The position numbers and the translations under genes were made by a program. 64,000 nucleotides of DNA from Galbibacter pacificus. GTDB lineage: Bacteria; Bacteroidota; Bacteroidia; Flavobacteriales; Flavobacteriaceae. Of this stretch, positions 1-6,642 are shown piece by piece. The stretch lies in assembly GCF_029603165.1 (NCBI RefSeq), contig NZ_JAQSVC010000004.1, forward strand, positions 62,001 to 126,000. Direction: 5' to 3'. The notes beneath the pieces were generated by a model. That model made no database searches. It had not been told where the DNA came from and saw only the letters and a list, made by a program, of their open reading frames with translations. How positions within the stretch are numbered: the first letter of the stretch is position 1; each line of letters begins with the position of its first letter.

Positions 1-1047
1 TCCGGCAGTAGAAATACTTTCTAACTGAAGTGCATTGGTAAGTATTAATGTTAGAATTGCAGTAATAAACAGCCCGACAGGCTGGTTCCAAAAAGTACTT
101 GTAAGTTCATGTGGCAATTCGTCGTCCTCGGCAATCTCATAACTTACCCTGCTCCCCCCGTACAAAGTTGCATTAATTGCCGAAAAAGTAGAAATAAGGG
201 CCGCAATAGTAATAATAGTAAACCCAATATTTCCCAGCATGGGCTTGGCGGCTTCTGCCAAAACATAATCTTGGGCTTCGGCTATTTTGGAAAACGGCAA
301 GGAACCCACAGTAACAACAGCAATAACGATGTAAAGCAGAATAACAAAAAGAACAGCGTAAAGATACGCTCGGGGAACATTCCTTTTGGGGTCCTTCATG
401 TCCGGCACAGAATTGGCTATAAGCTCAAAACCCTCATAGGCCACAAAAATTACCATTCCTCCCGTAAGCAATTTTATGGGCTTTTCCCAATTGGCAATTG
501 CCAATTGCTGTAGATTAGAGCTGTCTTTTAATCCATATAGCCCAACAAATACAAACCCAATAAGAATAATTAGTTTAATTATAACTGCATAATCTTCTAT
601 TTTCCCCACTACTTTTATACTGTAATAATTAATTACAGTTGCAAACACAACAATTAAACTGGAATATATATGCGTGTCCAGAGAAACGTTTCCAGTAATT
701 TCCCATAAATTTGGAGCATACGAACCAAATGCAGAAGCATATAAGGCAAGCATAATAATGTAACTCACCCACAACAGATTATTAATCCCACCGCTAAATG
801 TAGTTTTTCCAAAACCTTGATTGATAAATTTTACAGTCCCTCCACGGTCTGGATACGCCAACGATAATTTTACGTAACTATATGATGTAACCAAGGCAAT
901 TGTACCGGCAATTAAAAAGGCTATGGGTGTACCTCCCTGGGCCAGCGAAACTGCCAAGCCCAGAACAGCAAAAATGCCTCCACCAACCATTCCTCCTATG
1001 CCTATGGAAACAGCCTCTTTTAAACCAATTTTTCCATTTGTTGCCAT
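1..1047 (-). CDS. APC-family amino acid permease, C-terminus cut by window edge
   Basis: The reading frame opens at an ATG at 1047-1045 and stays open for 349 codons to base 1, so the C-terminus lies outside the window. The protein begins MATNGKIGLKEAVSIGIGG, followed by a glycine-rich stretch (GGMVGGGIFAVLG) typical of TM1 of APC-superfamily transporters. At least eight hydrophobic segments can be counted, and GGMVIFVAYEGFELIANS matches the TM6 region of this family. It should be an inner-membrane secondary transporter for an amino acid or related amine; the substrate cannot be told from sequence. It lies 10 bases upstream of the ChbG-like gene on the same strand, so the two may be co-transcribed. 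Family assignment is firm, substrate is open. Confidence 0.85.
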   Translation of the reverse strand, partial: MATNGKIGLKEAVSIGIGGMVGGGIFAVLGLAVSLAQGGTPIAFLIAGTIALVTSYSYVKLSLAYPDRGGTVKFINQGFGKTTFSGGINNLLWVSYIIMLALYASAFGSYAPNLWEITGNVSLDTHIYSSLIVVFATVINYYSIKVVGKIEDYAVIIKLIILIGFVFVGLYGLKDSSNLQQLAIANWEKPIKLLTGGMVIFVAYEGFELIANSVPDMKDPKRNVPRAYLYAVLFVILLYIVIAVVTVGSLPFSKIAEAQDYVLAEAAKPMLGNIGFTIITIAALISTFSAINATLYGGSRVSYEIAEDDELPHELTSTFWNQPVGLFITAILTLILTNALQLESISTAG

Positions 1048-1057
1048 TGCTACGGTT

Positions 1058-1930
1058 TTAATCTTTATGAAGAATTGCCTTAAGGTTGCTCCATGTAATT
1101 AATTTGATGTTATATTTTTCGATTAAATTTTTTGTACGGTTACTTGTAAAATAATCCAAATCGCATTGCCGCCATGCTGCTCCAAAATTGGGATGGTCGA
1201 TAGCCACCCCCTGCATTTCCGCATCATCATAAGCCGGATGAATCAAAATTATATTGAAGCCTTCTTTTAAATTTTTCAACGACCAATCGTAATAAGCTGC
1301 GAGCCCCTCGCCTTCAAACCATTTCCACTCCCCCGTAAATACATTGTCTATGGTAAAGTCTGTTTCCCGGAGGTATTGTTCGGTATCCATTTTAAAATCG
1401 TTCAACAATTGCCTGCTTAAAAAAATGGGGATTTTAAACAGTTTGCCCACTTCCCGGTAAACCTGAATGATTCCTTTGGTTAAACCGGTTGTAAACATAT
1501 GCGAATCCAGATGTGTTGGCTGTATTCCCCATGAAAGTGCTCGTTCTACTTGGGCAATCAATTCTTTTTTAACTTCCTCTGGGTTTGCATTTTCTTTCAT
1601 CATGGCACGTTTTGGGTAAAAATGCCCATTGCCATCCACCAAACTCGGAACTTCGTTTGCGGGCAACACCGGACCAAATTTGTAATGCTTCCATTCGCAT
1701 GTAAGCGTTAGGTGGATTCCGCAATCAAAAGCTGGGTTTTCTTTGGCAAAAGTAGCCATTTCGTATGCCCACGGGCAGGGCACCATAATGCTATATGAAT
1801 TAACAATGCCCTCCTTCAGTGCTTTTTTTGTTGCCCTGTTCTCGGCATAGCATAACCCTGCATCATCTGCATGGATAATAAGTAATTTATCTGTTGGTGT
1901 ATATCCGAGTTTCTCGAGAAGATTGTGCAT
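1058..1930 (-). CDS. ChbG/HpnK (YdjC) family carbohydrate deacetylase
   Basis: A 290-residue protein of the YdjC/ChbG fold, a metal-dependent deacetylase family acting on N-acetylated sugars such as chitooligosaccharides. The signature HADDAG near residues 20-25 supplies the metal-binding aspartates. IHLTLTCEW and THLDSHM carry the metal-binding and catalytic histidines, and LIHPAYDD is the C-terminal conserved box. There is no signal peptide, so it is probably cytoplasmic. It sits between an APC permease and a Tat-exported TIM-barrel protein on the same strand with gaps of 10-12 bases, which suggests one operon for uptake or turnover of a small sugar or amino-sugar compound; that role is inferred. 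Family call is strong, the substrate is unknown. Confidence 0.85.
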   Translation of the reverse strand: MHNLLEKLGYTPTDKLLIIHADDAGLCYAENRATKKALKEGIVNSYSIMVPCPWAYEMATFAKENPAFDCGIHLTLTCEWKHYKFGPVLPANEVPSLVDGNGHFYPKRAMMKENANPEEVKKELIAQVERALSWGIQPTHLDSHMFTTGLTKGIIQVYREVGKLFKIPIFLSRQLLNDFKMDTEQYLRETDFTIDNVFTGEWKWFEGEGLAAYYDWSLKNLKEGFNIILIHPAYDDAEMQGVAIDHPNFGAAWRQCDLDYFTSNRTKNLIEKYNIKLITWSNLKAILHKD

Positions 1931-1942
1931 AAGCTAAATTCA

Positions 1943-2863
1943 TTAAAAATTATCTACTTCTTGATATGCTTTTATAACCGCCAGTTCTCCTTCTTTTCCA
2001 GATTGGGAATTTCCATGTTCCATGCCCAAAATTCCATTAAATCTCCGACCATGAATATATTTGAATATATTTTTGTAGTTAATCTCGCCCGTTGTTGGCT
2101 CTTTGCGCCCGGGGTTATCGCCCATTTGAAAATATGCAATTTCATCCCAGCTGGCTTCAATATTCGGAATAAGATTTCCCTCGGTAATTTGTTGGTGGTA
2201 AATGTCGAATAGAATTTTACAAGAAGGTGAGCCAACGGCTTTACAGATTTCGAAAGCTTGTGCCGATTTTTTCAAAAACAACCCCGGATGATCTCTAAAA
2301 TTTAGCGGTTCGAGCACCATGGTTATTCCATGAGGCTCTAAAATGGCTGCGGCCTGTTTAAGCGATTCCACCACATTGGCCGTTTGGTAACCGTGCTCTA
2401 AGTGTAGATCCACAAAGCCAGGAACAACGGTTGTCCATTTCGCATTTATCCTTTTAGCCACTTCTACCGAGGCTTCTATTTCTTTTAAAAATTCGTCACG
2501 ATACTCTTTTTTCCCACTGGTAAGGTTGGGCTCTTTCCAGTAAATGGTATGTGCCACAAAAACGCCCATTTCCATGCCACGGTCCTGCATGACCTTGGCC
2601 ATTGCCTCTTGTTCGGCTACTGGACGTTTGCGCATCTCATTATCTTCAAAGGCCGTAAAACCTTGGTCGGCCATAAAATTTAATTGATCCAGTACATTCT
2701 CGCCGGCCAGATTTTTAAACATCCCGATATGGGGCGCATATTTTAATTGGTAAGGATACTTTTTGGCTTTCCCAAGATTTGAAAAAGCAAAGGCTCCGGT
2801 AGGTAATACCGAAGCCCCAACACTTGTTGCTATTGTATTTTGAAGAAATTTTCTTCGCTGCAT
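1943..2863 (-). CDS. Tat-exported TIM-barrel protein, hydroxypyruvate isomerase-like
   Basis: A 306-residue protein with an N-terminal twin-arginine signal (MQRRKFLQ, then a weakly hydrophobic stretch ending near ALPTGAFAFS-type residues), so export to the periplasm is likely. The mature part is a xylose isomerase-like TIM barrel: the EPLNFRDHPG motif and the later DIYHQQ and MGDNPGRKEPTTGEINY boxes are characteristic of the hydroxypyruvate isomerase/sugar epimerase group, with Glu, Asp and His as metal ligands. The same branch includes many secreted proteins of unknown substrate in Bacteroidota. It precedes the ChbG-like deacetylase by 12 bases on the same strand. Isomerase or epimerase chemistry is inferred from the family; the sugar is not known. 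Confidence 0.82.
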   Translation of the reverse strand: MQRRKFLQNTIATSVGASVLPTGAFAFSNLGKAKKYPYQLKYAPHIGMFKNLAGENVLDQLNFMADQGFTAFEDNEMRKRPVAEQEAMAKVMQDRGMEMGVFVAHTIYWKEPNLTSGKKEYRDEFLKEIEASVEVAKRINAKWTTVVPGFVDLHLEHGYQTANVVESLKQAAAILEPHGITMVLEPLNFRDHPGLFLKKSAQAFEICKAVGSPSCKILFDIYHQQITEGNLIPNIEASWDEIAYFQMGDNPGRKEPTTGEINYKNIFKYIHGRRFNGILGMEHGNSQSGKEGELAVIKAYQEVDNF

Positions 2864-2925
2864 GATTAAGGATTTTAAATAATAAAGGTTGAATATACAA
2901 AAAATCCCGAATGCAACCTTTCTTG

Positions 2926-3402
2926 TTAATCCCGGCTTATCGCTAAAATTTCGAACTTCATTGTCCCGTTTGGTACTTTAACCTCAGCAGTTTCGCCAAC
3001 CGACTTTCCCAACAAGCCTTTCCCGATAGGGGAACTTACCGATATTTTCCCCGATTTTAAATCGGCTTCACTTTCGGCTACCAATTTATAGGTCATCTGC
3101 ATGCCATTGGTCTGGTTCTTTATTTTAACCGTAGACAAGACCAATACTTTTGATGTATCCAATTGCGACTCATCTATCACTCTGGCATTGGCCAAGGTTT
3201 CCTCCAATTTGGAAATACGCATCTCTAACAAGCCTTGTGCTTCTTTGGCCGCATCGTATTCTGCATTTTCAGACAAATCTCCTTTATCTCTGGCTTCTGC
3301 AATGGCCTGCGAAGCTTTTGGGCGTTCTATACTTTTAAGTTGCTCTAATTCTGCTCTTAATTTTTTTATTCCCTCTTCTGTGTAATAAGATACTTTACTC
3401 AT
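2926..3402 (-). CDS. greA: Transcription elongation factor GreA
   Basis: A 158-residue GreA, the usual length. The N-terminal coiled coil (residues about 5-75) carries the conserved tip segment ARDKGDLSENAEYDAAKE, whose acidic residues enter the RNA polymerase secondary channel and stimulate cleavage of backtracked RNA. The C-terminal FKBP-like domain includes ISVSSPIGKGLLGKSVGE. The start at 3402 gives MSKVSYYTEEG, as in homologues. Upstream lies a TATATTTG -7 element followed immediately by a hairpin with a T-run (see 3428-3463), so the messenger appears to carry a short leader that could attenuate. Downstream gene on the same strand is 62 bases away and functionally unrelated. Confidence 0.97.
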   Translation of the reverse strand: MSKVSYYTEEGIKKLRAELEQLKSIERPKASQAIAEARDKGDLSENAEYDAAKEAQGLLEMRISKLEETLANARVIDESQLDTSKVLVLSTVKIKNQTNGMQMTYKLVAESEADLKSGKISVSSPIGKGLLGKSVGETAEVKVPNGTMKFEILAISRD

Positions 3403-3427
3403 AACTTCATCGTTTATAAATACAAAA

Positions 3428-3451
3428 AATCCCCTTTGTCCAAAGAGGATT
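3428..3451 (-). terminator. Terminator-like hairpin in the greA leader
   Basis: On the minus strand a hairpin (arms of about nine pairs, one bulged base, loop GGAC) is followed directly by six T residues. It lies between the predicted promoter and the greA start codon, so it would form at the very 5' end of the messenger. This is the layout of an intrinsic attenuator. It has weaker pairing than the comparable element in front of rimP. Confidence 0.5.
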
Positions 3452-3455
3452 CACA

Positions 3456-3463
3456 CAAATATA
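3456..3463 (-). promoter_or_regulatory. Predicted greA -7 element (TATATTTG)
   Basis: Read on the minus strand this is TATATTTG, matching the Bacteroidetes -7 consensus TAnnTTTG. No good TTTG box is seen at the usual 19-21 base distance upstream, so the call rests on the -7 box and its position about 55 bases before the greA start. Confidence 0.45.
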
Positions 3464-3518
3464 CAAAATTTTAATCAACGTTGAATTTATTGTAAATTGC
3501 CAAACATATTTTTTTTAG

Positions 3519-3959
3519 ATGAAACACCTTTTATATTTTGTTTTTGCTCTCACATTGTTGACAGCATGCAGCAGCGACGATTCTTTTGACAACAATCCGT
3601 ATTTGGCCGAGCCCAGTTTTAGCTACAATATCAATTTAAATTTGCCCAAATATGCCGGTTTGGCAAACCCGGGATCTGCGGTGTTTGTAAACGAGCCCAA
3701 TGTGGGTATTAAAGGCGTGTTTGTATATCACTACGGAAGCGGTTCTTACTTGGCATGGGAAGCCAGTTGCCCAAACCATGCACCCAGCAATTGCTCAACA
3801 ATGGAACTTAACACTCCATTGGTGGAGTGTAATTGCGAAGGATATACCTATGAATTGCTAACCGGAAGTATTACCGAATACGATGGCGAGGATAAAGTAT
3901 ATCCGTTACAAGCGTATCGTGTTTCTGCTAACGGGAGCAATATCAGAATATATAACTAA
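3519..3959 (+). CDS. Rieske-fold-like lipoprotein with incomplete cluster ligands
   Basis: A 146-residue protein with a lipoprotein signal (MKHLLYFVFALTLLTACSS, Cys17 as lipid anchor). The body resembles the small Rieske-type beta domain found in many Flavobacteriia lipoproteins: SCPNHAPSNC in the position of ligand box 1, then ECNCEGYTYELLTG in place of box 2, normally C-x-C-H-G. Box 1 is CxxH rather than CxH and the box-2 histidine is replaced by glutamate, so a standard 2Fe-2S centre is doubtful. It is seven bases upstream of the nucleotidase gene and probably shares its transcript. Function is unknown. Confidence 0.7.
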   Translation: MKHLLYFVFALTLLTACSSDDSFDNNPYLAEPSFSYNINLNLPKYAGLANPGSAVFVNEPNVGIKGVFVYHYGSGSYLAWEASCPNHAPSNCSTMELNTPLVECNCEGYTYELLTGSITEYDGEDKVYPLQAYRVSANGSNIRIYN

Positions 3960-3966
3960 TACAACC

Positions 3967-4482
3967 ATGCCCAAAAGACTTTTAATAGATATGGACGGCG
4001 TTTTGGCCGACACATACCTGCAATTTTTTCGTTTGGAAGCTACCGTTACCGGAAAGCAAGTCTTACATAATGACATTATCGGTCTTGCTGAAGGCGATGC
4101 TTTTCCGAATTACAAAAAATACATCCATAACGACGGCTTCTTTCGTGATGCCCCGGTAATTGATGATGCCGTTGAGGTGATGGAAAAGCTCAATAAAATT
4201 TATGAGATATTTATTGTCTCTTCGGCAATGGAGTTTCCCAATAGTTTGCGCGAAAAATACGATTGGCTACAAGAACACTTTCCTTTTTTGCATTGGAAGC
4301 AAATTATTCTTTGTGGCTCCAAAATCCCTGTTCAGGGCGATATTTTAATAGACGACCATTTTAAAAACCTCGATCCATTTCAAGGAAAAACACTGTTGTT
4401 TACGCAACCTCACAATATGGGGCGCGACAATGGCCATTATCGCGTTGATAACTGGCGGGAGATTGAAGGAGTGTTGTTGTAA
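3967..4482 (+). CDS. 5'(3')-deoxyribonucleotidase, NT5C type (HAD superfamily)
   Basis: Predicted 171-residue HAD phosphatase. Motif I is LLIDMDGVLADTY at the N-terminus with the two catalytic aspartates; IFIVSSAMEFPNS holds the motif II serine and DILIDDHFKNLD is motif IV with the acidic pair. This combination is typical of NT5C-like enzymes that dephosphorylate deoxynucleoside monophosphates. The open frame extends upstream to 3883 but that part overlaps the previous gene; the ATG at 3967, seven bases after the preceding stop region and leading straight into motif I, is the better start. Probably cytoplasmic and co-transcribed with the lipoprotein gene; no functional link between the two is evident. 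Confidence 0.85.
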   Translation: MPKRLLIDMDGVLADTYLQFFRLEATVTGKQVLHNDIIGLAEGDAFPNYKKYIHNDGFFRDAPVIDDAVEVMEKLNKIYEIFIVSSAMEFPNSLREKYDWLQEHFPFLHWKQIILCGSKIPVQGDILIDDHFKNLDPFQGKTLLFTQPHNMGRDNGHYRVDNWREIEGVLL

Positions 4483-4489
4483 AAAAATC

Positions 4490-4511
4490 TTACAGGTTTT
4501 AAAACCTACAA
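4490..4511. repeat. Short palindrome between convergent genes
   Basis: A centre of AGGTTTTAAAACCT with flanking sequence resembling the CCTGCAAGGT palindromes at 21781 and 48315. It sits between the convergent nucleotidase and DJ-1-like genes, with an A-run on the left (T-run for the minus strand), so it may serve as a weak terminator for the latter. Confidence 0.4.
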
Positions 4512-4521
4512 AACTGATATT

Positions 4522-5268
4522 TTATTTTTTTTCACTTTCCCAATCTTTTAACCGGTCAAGATACAAATACGACTCCACAAATTCCCTGTGGGCTTTGCTT
4601 GTCATTTTTTCAACCAATTCCAAAGACGAAATATAAGTAGCCAAATTCCCGTTGGAAGAAGAAAACTTTCCATCTTCTACAAAACTCACCAACGAATCGT
4701 TTTGAACCAGCAATTCAGGATAATCTTTTTGTAGTTGTTTTCCCCCGCCAATGTAGGTTACAATTTTTTTACCTTTGGCAATTCCCGATGCCCCAATTAA
4801 TTGAGCTCCGGCACAATTGCTTACCGTATATTTGGTCTCTTTGTTTCTGTTTTTTACAAACGCTACAATTTTATCGTTTCTAACGGTGCTCCACATATCG
4901 TAAGCACTTGGTACAAACAATACGTCAAGCTTTGGTGCATTTTCAAAGGTATAATCGGGAACCACTACCAATCCTTCCTCGGTTTTTACCGGATTTAAGT
5001 TTTCGGCTATGGTAACAACGTTAAAAAGCTTATCGCCCGCTTCGGTATGTTTGGAAAAAACGTCCATGGGTGCCGTAACTTCGGTCATTAAAACCCCATT
5101 GTACAATAACAGGCCTATTGTTGGCAATGCTTCATCAAATGCAACGGAGTTTTCACTGTTTTCTTCTTTATTGGTGGTTATGTTATTTTCTTTTTGATTT
5201 TTGCCTGCTTCGGTATTACAACCAGAAAGTAGCAACGTTATTAAAATTACAATGCCTTTTATCTTCAT
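4522..5268 (-). CDS. DJ-1/PfpI-family lipoprotein
   Basis: A 248-residue protein with a lipoprotein signal peptide (MKIKGIVILITLLLSGCNT, lipid anchor at the Cys) followed by a low-complexity linker and a DJ-1/PfpI (class I glutamine amidotransferase-like) domain from about residue 45. The nucleophile elbow is TVSNCAGAQLIGASG, with the conserved cysteine. DVLFVPSAYDMWS matches the domain's central strand region. This branch resembles the N-terminal domain of GlxA-type regulators but no DNA-binding domain follows. Being anchored in an envelope membrane is unusual for the fold. The CMD gene and a Crp-type regulator lie directly upstream on the same strand, suggesting a stress- or redox-related set; this is inference. 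Confidence 0.8.
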   Translation of the reverse strand: MKIKGIVILITLLLSGCNTEAGKNQKENNITTNKEENSENSVAFDEALPTIGLLLYNGVLMTEVTAPMDVFSKHTEAGDKLFNVVTIAENLNPVKTEEGLVVVPDYTFENAPKLDVLFVPSAYDMWSTVRNDKIVAFVKNRNKETKYTVSNCAGAQLIGASGIAKGKKIVTYIGGGKQLQKDYPELLVQNDSLVSFVEDGKFSSSNGNLATYISSLELVEKMTSKAHREFVESYLYLDRLKDWESEKK

Positions 5269-5274
5269 TTTTAT

Positions 5275-5715
5275 TTATTTTAAAAGTGGTTTATGGGTAC
5301 TTACGGCTATCCTGTTCCACATGTTAATGGCGGTAATTGCCAAGATTATATTTGCCAAATACTTTTCTCCAAATGTAGCAAGTGCCTTTTTGTAGGTTTC
5401 CTTGGTTAATCCCTGTTGATGGATTAACGTGATTTCTTCTGTAATTTCAAGTATCAATTTTTCCTCCTCCGTAAACACATCGGTTTCCCGCCATGCACTA
5501 ATCAATAATAACCTTTGGGCTGTTTCTCCATTTTTTATGGCATCTTTGCTGTGCATATCGATACAAAATGCGCAACCGTTTATGTAGGAGGCATTCATTT
5601 TAATCAGTTCTTTGTGCGTAGGGTTTAAATCGCTTTCACCTAAATACTTTTCAATGGCGTACATGGATTTGTATCCATTTGGCGCTACTTGGTCTATTTG
5701 AATTCTTTTTTCCAT
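5275..5715 (-). CDS. Carboxymuconolactone decarboxylase family (AhpD-like) protein
   Basis: A 146-residue CMD-domain protein. The CxxC-x6-type peroxidase-like motif is visible as CAFCIDMHSKDA, with two cysteines and a histidine as in AhpD-like peroxidase and disulfide-reductase proteins. NASYINGCAFC and the following helical stretch ITAINMWNRIAVSTH match the YfiT/alkylhydroperoxidase-like subgroup. No signal peptide, so cytoplasmic. It stops six bases before the DJ-1-like lipoprotein start and lies downstream of the Crp-family gene, so the three genes probably form a unit in which the regulator controls the other two. Substrate is unknown. Confidence 0.88.
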   Translation of the reverse strand: MEKRIQIDQVAPNGYKSMYAIEKYLGESDLNPTHKELIKMNASYINGCAFCIDMHSKDAIKNGETAQRLLLISAWRETDVFTEEEKLILEITEEITLIHQQGLTKETYKKALATFGEKYLANIILAITAINMWNRIAVSTHKPLLK

Positions 5716-5780
5716 GACTTCTGTTTTTATATCTATGGAGCAAAGTTAAGCCCCGGTTTCCACAAAAAACTTAATCTGGT

Positions 5781-6410
5781 TTAAGAAACCTTTTTTGCCC
5801 GAAGCTTGCTTAAATATTCTGGCGTTAAGCCCAAATATGTTGCTATAAGGTATTGTGGCACGCGCTGTACAAATTCGGGAAATTGCTCCCGAAAGCTAAA
5901 GAAAATTTCTTCTTTTGAATAGTTAAAAATATAATACATGCGCTTAACAGAAGCCCCATAGGCAATTTGGTACATCATTCTAAAATACTTTTCCATCTGC
6001 GGATAAGCTTCAAGCAACAAGTCATGATTGTCTGTTTCTATTTCAAGTACTTCTGAATCTTCTACCGCCTGAATGTTAAAGTCGGTATTGGTTTGATGGT
6101 GTAACGCCAAGGCATCGGTAAGCCACCAGTTTTCCAATGCAAACTGTATGGTACGGTCGGCTCCTTTTTCATCTGTAAAAAACATATGAAGGCAACCGCT
6201 CAACACGAAATATTTTGTATTGCACTTGCCACCGGCACGCACGGCAATTTCTTTCTTGCTCAATTTTACCGTATTGAAATAGGAAAGTATGTGCGGAAAA
6301 TCTTTTTCTTCAACCGTAACAAAAGTGTTTAAATGCTTAAAAAACCTATGCGTTATGTTTTCTTCTGAAGGGTTCATGCCTGTAACTGGATTTATAGGAT
6401 TGTTCTTCAA
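5781..6410 (-). CDS. Crp/Fnr-family transcriptional regulator
   Basis: A 209-residue protein with an N-terminal cyclic-nucleotide-binding-like beta roll (residues about 25-140; GGKCNTKYFVLSGCLHMFF corresponds to the roll) and a C-terminal winged helix whose recognition segment is LIATYLGLTPEYLSKLRAKK. This is the small Bacteroidota Crp type that often lacks the cAMP contact residues, so the ligand may be something other than cAMP. It is divergent from nothing close by; its target set likely includes the adjacent CMD and DJ-1-like genes 65 bases downstream on the same strand. Function as a DNA-binding regulator is well supported; the signal is unknown. Confidence 0.88.
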   Translation of the reverse strand: MKNNPINPVTGMNPSEENITHRFFKHLNTFVTVEEKDFPHILSYFNTVKLSKKEIAVRAGGKCNTKYFVLSGCLHMFFTDEKGADRTIQFALENWWLTDALALHHQTNTDFNIQAVEDSEVLEIETDNHDLLLEAYPQMEKYFRMMYQIAYGASVKRMYYIFNYSKEEIFFSFREQFPEFVQRVPQYLIATYLGLTPEYLSKLRAKKVS

Positions 6411-6531
6411 AGATACTTGAAATAATGCACATATTCACTTTATGAAATGTCTTGATTGCTTTCAAATTTCATGTTACAAACCCAAAGCTGTACCTTTATA
6501 AACAGGGGGGTGAAAAAGCATAAAATATCCC

Positions 6532-6600
6532 TGTCATACTGAGCCTGTCGATGTATAGTTCACTCAATAACAACATGTCTTCGACAAGCTCAGACTGACA
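6532..6600. repeat. Dispersed inverted repeat (REP-like)
   Basis: Two 20-base arms, 6532-6551 and 6581-6600, are near-perfect reverse complements (tgtcatactgagcctgtcga against tcgacaagctcagactgaca; two mismatches) around a 29-base centre. Arms of this type, ending in a TGTCGA or TCGACA core, occur as intergenic repeats in many bacteria. The flanking 6411-6642 interval contains no gene. Confidence 0.7.
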
Positions 6601-6642
6601 TTTGGCCTTGAAAAAAACTTCATAAGTATCCTTTTAGAATTC

